Source of the DNA: Heterobilharzia americana
Lineage: Eukaryota; Platyhelminthes; Trematoda; Strigeidida; Schistosomatidae
Length of the DNA: 64,000 bases
Assembly: GCA_944470555.2 (NCBI GenBank)
Contig: OX104127.1
Span: 50,892,934-50,956,933 of the forward strand
Direction of reading: 5' to 3'
Position 1 is the stretch's first letter, and each line of letters opens with the position of its first letter. This document shows positions 50,601 to 61,500 of the stretch, piece after piece. Under the pieces are notes generated by a model, which was not told the DNA's origin, did not search any database, and saw only the letters and a list, made by a program, of their open reading frames with translations. Both the position numbers and the translations under genes were made by a program.

Positions 50601-53600
50601 TATTTCGGGGATAAGACTAATAAAAAGATGGGATGTATATCAAACCTCATTAAGCTACTATGCATACACATTCGGACAACATAGATCCAGCTTAATAACT
50701 CGGATAACGAGTCATTTTTCGAGTGAAAGGCCTAGTTATCTTGAATTCTATTCATTGAAAGAGATAAAACAGGCAGCAGTATAAAAAACAATCATTCATT
50801 ATAGAAATTTGTTTCACAGAGGAAAATAAATTCGTAACAATGAATGATAAGTTAAGTTAATCAGTGTGAAATTTGAAAACACTCATAGTTGATCAGCGTT
50901 GCCAGTAGCAATGTTTCCATCACATGTGTAAGTGTACTTACTGATGTATGTACAATTTGTGTATGTCAAACTCGCTTGTTTTAATTTTCACCTATTCAAA
51001 GTTAAATCTTTATGATTATTCTAAAGAAGATTAACAAGAAGCAAATTCTTTGACAAAACATTCATCATGATCCAAACAAACTATGATTATTATTCTAAAG
51101 TGATTGTTCAATCTGATCACTTGTACCTTATTGATTCGTTCTAATGAAGTAACCGTATACCCTATGAATTACCCTATCGTAGTTCTACTTATCGCTTGTT
51201 CCAAAAGATTGAAGTGTGATATTACTGCTTTACTCGTCGTCTTGTGTAAAAATGTTCTTGAAGATGATATGAATTACACACAGTGTATGTTTCGCTTGAA
51301 ATACTTTTGTTAACTAATCTCTCAATCATCAGTAATCCACTTCACTGAATTTACCACTAGTGATATCAGTAAACATTTGAATCTCACTCAACAGAATCAC
51401 TTTTATCAATGAATATGTAATATCTTCGCTTATAATAATAATAAACACCCTTCAGAAATAATATTTTGGACATTTCAGTTTCGTATTCATCACAGACTGA
51501 TATCAGCTGGAGACTCACTGAAACCCTGAGAGCATTGGACAGCTGCTTAGCCTAGATATGAGACTCCTTAACAGTGCGTACCCATGACCCTCTCCCTAAC
51601 AGGGATCGACCCGAGGACCTCAAGGTTTCGCTGCCAGGACATGAGTCATTTAGCCAGTGGATCGAAATCCAACGATCCATATTTGCATGCTTCTGTTAGT
51701 TCGTGATATAGCGCAAACTTCATCAAATTTTGTTGTTGAGTAACCATCCAAAGGTTCGATTTCATTCGCCCTACTGGCCTTGACTTCGTGATATTCATCC
51801 CGAAACATATCACTAATGAGTACAGAAGCAGGTAAAAATATTGAGCATACACAGTCAGCTCTCAGTGGGGCAAACCAAGTCTGAAGCGAGAACTGTTAGT
51901 CAGCAACTGAATTAGATGAAGGTGGCGCTTTATAAAAATAGGAAACAGTGGACCATTAGATTTTGACCGAGCGACGTGCTTACCACGAAACCTGAACGGC
52001 CTGGGTTCGACACCTGACGAGTGAAGTCATATGTGAACATTGCTCAAGAGTCCCACACTAGGACAAAACAGCCGTCTAGTGCCTCCAGACTTTCAATGGT
52101 TTTCCAAATGATGTCAATCCGTGATGAATATCAACCTGAAATCAGTAAACATTCCCACCAAAATCCAAACTAGACTTCAGTCATTATTGAAAGAAAGGTT
52201 TATGAAGACGAAGTTTTGAAAATATCTTCTTTTATAAAAGACATGCGATGAGGAGACTTCAGGTTAAATGTCTTATGGAGGACTTTGCTGAAAACAGGGT
52301 TTAAAAGAAGCCAACTTCGATGCACCGAATTCTATTGTTTATTTTGAAGAAAGACACAACTCAAGAGTGGAAATAACACCTGGTGGGCATTTGTTTAGTA
52401 ATGATCCTAGAAGGACCATATACTCATGTATTTTGCTACTTTCCATTTGCGATAAGTTTCTATGAATTTCTCTCATAAATTCTGTTAGACTTCATATCCT
52501 TACATCTGTAATTCCAGGCTATGGACTTTGTTAGGTAATATGATCAACTGTGTAACACCACAATAACAAGTCACATGTTTACAAAACTGAATTAATTGTC
52601 GTTCATTGTCGCTTTGCTATAAAAATGTCCTTGTCAACATTTTTAGCCATCGTCTGTTATGTGGTTGAAGTAAATCTACTTGGTGTTATAGTGTTCTCAA
52701 ATTTATGATATCAATGTACTGAATAGTGATGTTTTAGTGCCACATGCACACAGAAGGTATTGAATTAAATTTATGCGTATGTGGACGTAATTGTTTAGGA
52801 ATATGAAAACAGAAATTTGTGCTTCCTTTCATTTTGGATTCTGAATGTAAATTTTCGTTACTATTTATTAACATACTAGTTATTCTCCGTTAATTGTTGT
52901 GTTGGATCGAATTGTTTGACCTCTTTTGGTATGTGGGCTCCTATGCGGATGCCTCGATATTGTTTGAATGTTAATTATGATAATTTGATTGGTTGTGGCC
53001 AGCAGAAGAATCCAGGACGAGTCCCAAATAGGACGAAACGCGCGTCCTGGATTCTTCTGCTAGCCACAACCAACCAAATTATTGTAAGTTTTTGTATTAG
53101 TTCGTTAACATAGAAATGAAACCATTTATAAACTTACGTAAAACATCAAATCTTATGTATTATTAGTACTGGTAGTATAATAGAGATGTAAATTTACAGA
53201 CTTATCTGGTACATTACTGTCTTGATATTGCCCACAAGATACCAAATTTTTTTCATTAAATTACACACAGGGTAAGTCATCAGTTAGTAATTTTGCTTAA
53301 CAGTGAAATTTACCGTAAATAATTCCACCGGGTTTTAGAATCAAAGTTATTTATTCAGTTAACAATAAGTTTATTCATTAAACTGCACTATATGAAATGG
53401 AACCGAACTCATCAATCATATGCATGCTTAAGTGGTAAGCGTTGAGACACCTATTGTACTTTATGGCTAATGCTACTACCTGGCTAGGCTAACTTCTGTA
53501 GGTAGAGTGGGGTTCGAACCAGCTACCCACTGCTTGAAAGTCGAGTGCTCGGACCAGTAGGTCACAGCTGCAGAAACCTTGCTGTTTGACTTCATCCTAT

Positions 53601-56600
53601 ACGTTGAGGATAATCAGTCACTAACCGTTAACATTCTCCTCTCGTATTGCAAATTAATTTTTGATATCCTATTATTCAAATACACTGAGTTACATTACCG
53701 GTAACACGGTTGGTTCGTTGTGCACAAGGTCATACAATGGATGATTCATATTCAAATACCAAATACCTTGTTTATCATAATTGACCTTTATTCAATGTGA
53801 AATGATTCGTTGGCATACCTATGATACAATAAAACTGCCTTCTTTTCACTTCAAAACAGTTGAAAAAACCAATAAAAAGGAGACTAGAAGTATCCTCCGT
53901 ATTTTTCTCTAGTCTAATTCATTCTACTTATGAGTAGATTCAGAAACTTTATAGATCATTGTTTGTCTAATAATAGCATAGACAAAAAAGTGGAGTTTTA
54001 GTAAGCAATGCATTTCAAAAGACAATATCGAAACAGTTCCTACCTAAACGGATTGGTGGATTTCTACCAGCTATATATCGGTTTCAGTTAATGAACAGTG
54101 GTTCGTATCACATATATATTCAACAATTAGTGGCCTTTTTTATGACTTTGTTTACACTGGATACATAAGCCGATTTTCTGCTTTTCTCCTTATACACGTA
54201 TGAATCAGCAAGTGGCAACAATGCTGATGAAGAAGATGATGGTTATGACGGAAAGGAGGAGGGAACAATTTTTTTATGTAAACAGATAAATTACTAATCT
54301 TGTCAAATATGGCCGGTAAAAGATTAGAGAATAACACCGTGGGGTTTTAAAAAAAAGGCGAAAAGAAAGCAAAGATAGACCACAAATTGTGTAGATCATA
54401 AAAAAATAGAGAGAGAGAAAGATTGAGGTCAGTTGTGTTTACTGTTCGTCTGTTATTCTGATATCGAAATGCTGGATTAAGCTTTGTTTGTCGTTTTTGT
54501 TAAAATCTGTTGTCTGACTTTTATAACGTTAAAGCTAATATCTATCTATGTAGCGAGAATACTTCAACATTTTATTGGTGGAAAACTTTTATGTATCTAT
54601 AGAATGGCGTGTTAATAGTTGATGGTGGTATAACTGTTTTTCATTGACTTCACGTTAGGTAAAATTAATCCTTTTTACAAGTTGTGATGGGCAGATATCA
54701 TTCTGCAAAATGAATCATTACAAGTTTGTCGAACAGTTCAATAAGGCAATCTCATTTGTACCCATTGAAATGTTCATCGCAAAGAATATGGCAAGTCTAC
54801 GTCAACTGATACATCAGTGCTAAGTACGTACTGGTGTAATGGGTGCTACTGATAGGAATGGTTGTAAGTAATATATGTTGAGAGATCGGTAGAAGTCACA
54901 AACAGTTCTAATTTTCGTGCTCCAGAACTTCTGCGCCGTCACCTCCCTGTCCGCTGGGCTGCCAAACTCCGCCTCCAGTGGTTCAACCATTCTCCCCCAA
55001 ATCTCCTTACTATCTACGCGTTCCACACCGTCATACGCAGCTTTCGCCCTTCCCCTCAGCAACGTGTCAAGTATCATGGCCTTTGCACCTTCAGTTATAA
55101 CCCAGTAAAAAGACTGAGGTGCAAGAAGGATTGTTTATCATGACATTTTTTATAGTACTAGATCTAGATCACAGCAGAATGAACACCAGCGATTTGTCAA
55201 CTCACGGCTATCTCAGATAGTCAAAATGATGATTATTATGATACTCTCTCTCCCTAATTTAGCTCGACTTGAATTTGGATGAGAAGTCCTGACTGGACAG
55301 CTGGTGAGAATACGATAAAAAGACAGTAATGCGCCACGAATTCACATGAAAGTCAGACAAGACCTTTGGTGAAGATCTGATCAGCAGTCGGGTCTCGCAG
55401 TTCATTTGGTGGAGCAACAGCCCGGTAACCCGGAGGCTGCTGGTTGGAAACCTGCCTCAGGCCAGATTTAATACTGATTTTCAATAACAATAATAATAAT
55501 AGCAATCAGTATGCGTCCATGTTGTGATAGGGTATGCCAGCGAATTATCCACTCATCAGCCGCATGATTATCTGCACATCTATGCCTTATATATGGTATC
55601 TTGGAAATTAACTCAAGATTTAACTATTAAGAAGTCAACATTGTTAGTTTATAGATAATAAGGAAGCTGAATGGAATAAAATGCAATCAGACTAGATACC
55701 TTTTTATATAACAAGTCAGTGAAAGTTTTGGAAGACTACAGATAAGGTCAGATGACAGTGGCGGCAGTCAAGTGGTCATGTGAAAAAGCTTTTAACGACT
55801 AAAGCTGGTAACTGGGCAAGAAAAATACTGGTAGTACTCATATACTTAATAATAGTGAAGAAAGTCAACAGCTTAAATGGGTATAGTAAGTAAAAACTGA
55901 GTGTAGAAGACAGCTTTAGCAGTGAAGGGTATACCCAAAGACGTTTTGAGAAGGATTTCGATGGTATACTGTGATATAATGTCCTATATTGACTGTTAAC
56001 TTTTCTTACAGGTGTAAGATAACATTTGCGAGTTTGGTGTTGTCTTCAGTTTGAAAAAAATGGTAAGCACAACGGAAAACATTATACACTTTAAAGGTAT
56101 TCTGATCAATTATTCGGTTTTCTGATGACTCTAAGGCGGTGGCTCATTGATTCTTAAAATCTATATTCAACTAATGATTCATGTGTTCAAATTCCGATCC
56201 ATCCAGAAAAATTTGAGCAGCCATGTAGAGTATTATGAACTGCTACACAATAGGTTTAATATATTGCCTACTGTATGAATGTGATCGAAATTTCTGAATA
56301 CATTTCAATTCAAAAGATTTCTTTGGTGACTTGTATTATCATTCTGTTGACATTAGTAAGCAAATATTTCAGCGGGTTACTCAAATCTTGCAACTACACT
56401 GGATATAATGCTTCATTGTATAAAAACACTGAATTCGCATACGAATATAATGACTAGGTTTATTGTCCTACTTTTTTTCCTTGTCTTTGAGTAATATTAC
56501 CAAGATCATAATTGTCTTATTTTGTACTGATATACTTCAGTTATAGCTATTTTATCATTGAAGTGAGTTCTTTTTCTAATTTTATATACAATATGATTGA

Positions 56601-58466
56601 TAAACAGCGGAAGTGGCGCATTTGTTGCCTGTGCGTGGAGATGTACTCGATTTGACCCGACGTTACGATATGCGTTTTGACGTACGACGTAAACTTTATT
56701 TGGGTAGATTAATTAAAATGAATAAAACTGAGCAACCGGAGCCTGATCCGTAAGTTTTTCATCAAATTATTCTTAATATACTCACTTCTTTATTATTTTG
56801 TATTGAATATTTTGAGTTAGGCTGCCACTGAAATCCTGAACATAATTTATCATACAACTGATTTCGAGGTAATATTAGACAGCAGTAATAAACAATTCAG
56901 TGAAGCCACCGTCGATACTTAGCCCCAAGAGCTAAAAAATTCATTTTTTCAGTAAACGAGTAGAGATTATTGATCCAACCAAATTTAGGGTGATGTTCAA
57001 GTAACGGTGATAACTCTTGGAACAAACAAAATCGAAAGAAATATACTTCACTACTGTTTATTAATTATCTGATTGATACAGCTTTGCAATAGGCGTAAAA
57101 GTAACATCGAATCCCATATAGCTTTCTGTACGAAGTAATGAAGAATGAACCTTGGTGATAAACTCTTCATAAGTCATGAAATAAAAATACTTATTGAAAC
57201 TACTTAACATTGTCAGATGCTTCCCCTATAGCAAGTCGTTTTTAAAAGAGTCAAGTTGTGAAGCTTTGTTTACACTGTACAAATCAGGGTTCGATTGATG
57301 AGACAAAATCACTAACCACCTGCAAATTTTACACTGTACCTCAATAATTCTCACAGAGTGTTCTAAACCAGCCGAAGTCACTAGTAATGATACGACTTTA
57401 ATGTCAGTAATTACTCCTTTACAACAAGAAAAGTAGGGTTCTTTTCCTGAGATGTAACAGAAGTTATTGAAGTAAAATAAATGTAACCATGTGAACCACC
57501 TTGCCGTTTAACAGCTCTCTAAACCTGTTTGGGCCGGGTAATCAACTATAGTTTACCTTTGCTATCGGTTACATGAACTGAATCCTTTCAGGAATCACTT
57601 CAAAAAAATCTAGTCATTATGTTGTTGTTTGTATTGTCCCGTCGTCGGCTGAACCAAATTGATCGGATTATATTGACATCCATTATAAATATAAAGTTGA
57701 AACAGAGGCAATAGAAACTGATCAAGTTGATGCAGTCAACGATGGGATAAGAAACAGTTATTGTGGCTCAGTGACATTTGAAGCTATCAGTCTTAGATTT
57801 GAGTTCTAGTGGAAACAACATTGCTTGCTCGGAGATGGGGACATACAGCTGATAAGTCCCAAATAGGACATAACATGCGTTCTGGACTCAACTACTATCC
57901 ACTATTTACCATGAATATCAAGCTGAGTTATTATTTGCCTCTCCCTAGTCCATCAAATAAAATTTCGTTACGAGATAAATGCAGCTGAAGTCGCTCAGCC
58001 TGATGATAAAACACTCAAGAACAAAAAATCAAACAATTACCAGTAAAACTCTGAATATGTGGTGTAACTTTCAACTTATCTCACCTTTAGGAAAATAACG
58101 CAACTGCGTTACTTCAAGACATCTCCAGTTGTTAAACTATGTGAACTTTGTGATTTAAGAAAGTTCTTCATGTTCTCTGCATGTATGTATAAACGATGTA
58201 AAATGGCACTTTGTTGTCACACTACAGAAGTAGATAAAGATGTTTGATATTTTAATAAAACTAACCATTTATATTAGAAATTCAAGGTAACTGTGCATTC
58301 CATAACAACCATACTGTTAATAAATTCCGTCCAGTGTAATCAAAATAGGCTGAATTATGATACAGTTTAATGTGAAGGTTTGAATGATGCATCGAAGGTT
58401 TTATGATGATTCACTTGTCATATGTTATGATTGGCAACAAAATTACTGCTGTACAAACATTTCCCA

Positions 58467-58520
<54 letters not shown>

Positions 58521-61500
58521 GTAAAGGAATGTACAAATGCACCGATACATTCCAAAGTGGCGTGAATCAACCGAATATCAAGAAGCCCATCACTCTAAAC
58601 ATTTATTTCGACAGCTTTCAGTACCCAGTGGTGCAAGTTTGTTTTTACATCAAAATAATTACACTGGTTGCTAATGGTAACAGCAATATTTAATACAAAC
58701 AAAATAGTGAGTAGATTTTTTAATAGCAACACCATAATCATATTTAAAATGACATAAGGTTAAAATGTTTCACAGTGAATACTCTTTTGGAACTGAATTA
58801 TTCCTCTCTATCCATATTCAGCTGTATATCATATTTATTATCTAACGTCGACAGAAAGAATTGAAAAACGGATTCGGGTAAACTATAAAAACCCAAGAAT
58901 TTATTCGTTAGCTATTACATAAATAGGCATGTAGATAAAAGCTTAGACAATCTGTCAAGGATAAAATCTGTTCATGGAAGTTATGTGTCAAGCAAAAGGT
59001 AAACGCATAGACATACAGACGTAGGACCTTTGACCACTGAATGGTTTTAGATAACAGCACTGACAGTAGTAGTAACAGTATTAGTACGAGAAAGACAGGG
59101 AGAAAGAATACTGCTAGTATTCATTATAATGGTGTTAAGAAAAACCAGGTAGGAAAATTTTATTTTCGTAATGCATATTTAAAGACTTTAGAAGGAGTGA
59201 CAGTGAATACCAAGGGGTCTAGCACACGAAGTAGCCATTACTGAGCTGTTATCACATGTTGATTTGGGGAAGGTATTGGACATAAAGAGACTTGGTTCTG
59301 CTTTGCAGTACCCCAGTAGATATAAGAGGTTTATTGAAGTTTATTCACTTCAAGTTGGTATTCATCACCAACCGACACCAGTCGGGGAACCACTGAAAAC
59401 CTGGGAGCACTAAACAGCTGTTTTGTTCTGGTGTGCGACTCTTCATCAGCACGCATCGCTTTAAAATTGATATATTCTGCCCGTCTACGAGTGACTTACT
59501 TCTAGATGGACATCTCGAAGTTCTAGCGAGGACCTTTGGTCTGTGTGTCATTCAGACTCGAAGTAAAGTGACTACCCACTGATGATGTTGGTTGATGATA
59601 GCGCTACGTTGCTAAGTAACAGAAGTGAGGGATTCTGGGCCGTCTGGATCTTACCCATTGATTCAATGCTGACGTGCTCGCTACGATATTTTGCAGAGGT
59701 CTTGGGAGCACACTGCAGACGGGTCCATATCATAACATACCTGCCATCCAATGCTCCCCGATTTTCAATGGCTTCTTGATTAGTGTCCGTGAACAGTAAC
59801 ACTGAATTTTCATTATAATATGAACTCTTAGTAGGAAAGCAAAGCCATGAGAAATGTCTACATGAACCTCGAAGTTTGTTAATCATTTGCAAATTGATCA
59901 TCCTATTTAAGGTGGCATACAGGTCCGTCCAAGTCAGCTAGCCAGATTCGGTTTATCTAAACAATTTGGCTGTGTGAGCTGAATTTGTCCGGTTGCACAG
60001 CTGATAAGCTTAGTGTCAAACAATTGAAATGGTCGTCTGGTGCTTAGCTCACTATTATCTCACCTGTTAAGCGTAAAAATCAGCCTAAGTAGTTTCAATC
60101 GACTCAAGTTGATATTTTTTTATTCCCTCAGCCTAAGAATCTAGAAGAGAGGAGAGCAGACACATAAAATGTGTTTATGCTTGGTAGCAATGGCAATTGA
60201 TAAAAGTTAGTAATACACAAACAAGAAGACAAGACTACTTGAAAGTAGAATTTAAAAGTAGGGAAAGGTTTTGAAACGCATCACAGACTGCTAACCATAT
60301 CAAAGAAGAGTAAAGGATTTCAGTATCCATGTGCATCCATTTACTTGGAAGACGTCATCACTGTCCAGCCTTTTTTATATTAAGACTTTTTATGTTTCGT
60401 TGTTGATTGGGTAAAATCAAACTGATTGATCTGCTTTGACGTATATGCTCCTATCCGGATGTCTTGATATAACCGATGATTTCATTCTGATATTAAGTAC
60501 GGACAGGTTTGAATCACATTGGAAACATTATCACTCACTGAGGTGTAGGTATATTCGGTTGATGAGTTCCGAACAAGACAAAAACATCCTAGATTCCACG
60601 GTTAGCCACTACCCATCCTTAATCCAGTCTTATTGTTGTATTGTTATGCCAATGAGCATAAAGTTGTTTTCACACCTAGTTGTGATCCATCATCTTATCC
60701 AGACATTGTGTATGAAATGTGAATGTGATCTTGGGTGGGTACTTTAAAAGAGTAATCTTGTTGTTACCATATTTTCCCCGTTCACTGTCCAATGAGTTGT
60801 AGGGAATGCTAAATAAACGTGAAGGTTGCAAATAACTCGTTGAATTAACTATCCATTTTGCAATCTAGCAGTTCATCGAAGTCATCTTGGCTTTTTCAAG
60901 GGCACTGCTGATAAGCCTGCGGCTAAATGACCCGAACAGAACATAAGAATTCAGACCTGGATTATGCGGCTAGTCAAATCTAAAGTTGGATGAGGATTTT
61001 TTGGCTTACTCATGCTACTCAGCAAGAACTCACTGATTAATTGTCTTTAGCTGGCGGAGACTATGATAAAAACAACTAGGGTCCTCAAGTCCAATTAACT
61101 GGGGTAAAAATGATACAACTACGTATCATACTCTATTCTAGTTTCATTTAGAAGTCAAAATGCGCCAACAAGAAGTATAATCCCCTTGATTTAATTAATC
61201 ATGCCAAGAATAGAAGCCATAAATGTGAACCATAACCCTTATTTGTAACACATCTAAATTTCTTGAAGCACCAAGAATAATATGTCAGTCTCACTCGTGA
61301 GAGAGTGAACTTTACAAACTCTAGGTTCAGTTTACGTTAAATGGAAGCAGCCTATTTGGGAGAAATTTACCATTACAAACGAGTCTGTCTCCACGGTTCA
61401 TTACTAGTTACGTTAACATGTAATCAACGAGACGACTATCTGACGTTAAGATCGCTTCCATTTGTCTGATAGAAGTTAATAATTGGTTAGAGTGGTTGAA

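Noticed and set aside
600..55460. Many A/B-box matches that look like tRNA genes
   Set aside because: No acceptor stem, anticodon arm or cloverleaf; they are SINE heads in recurring repeat families.
28071..58518. Tyr/Ile repeat ORFs over (TA)n tracts
   Set aside because: Microsatellite artefacts.
59572..59901. 109-codon minus-strand ORF
   Set aside because: No family resemblance, no splice sites fitting the gene; within intron 3 on the opposite strand.
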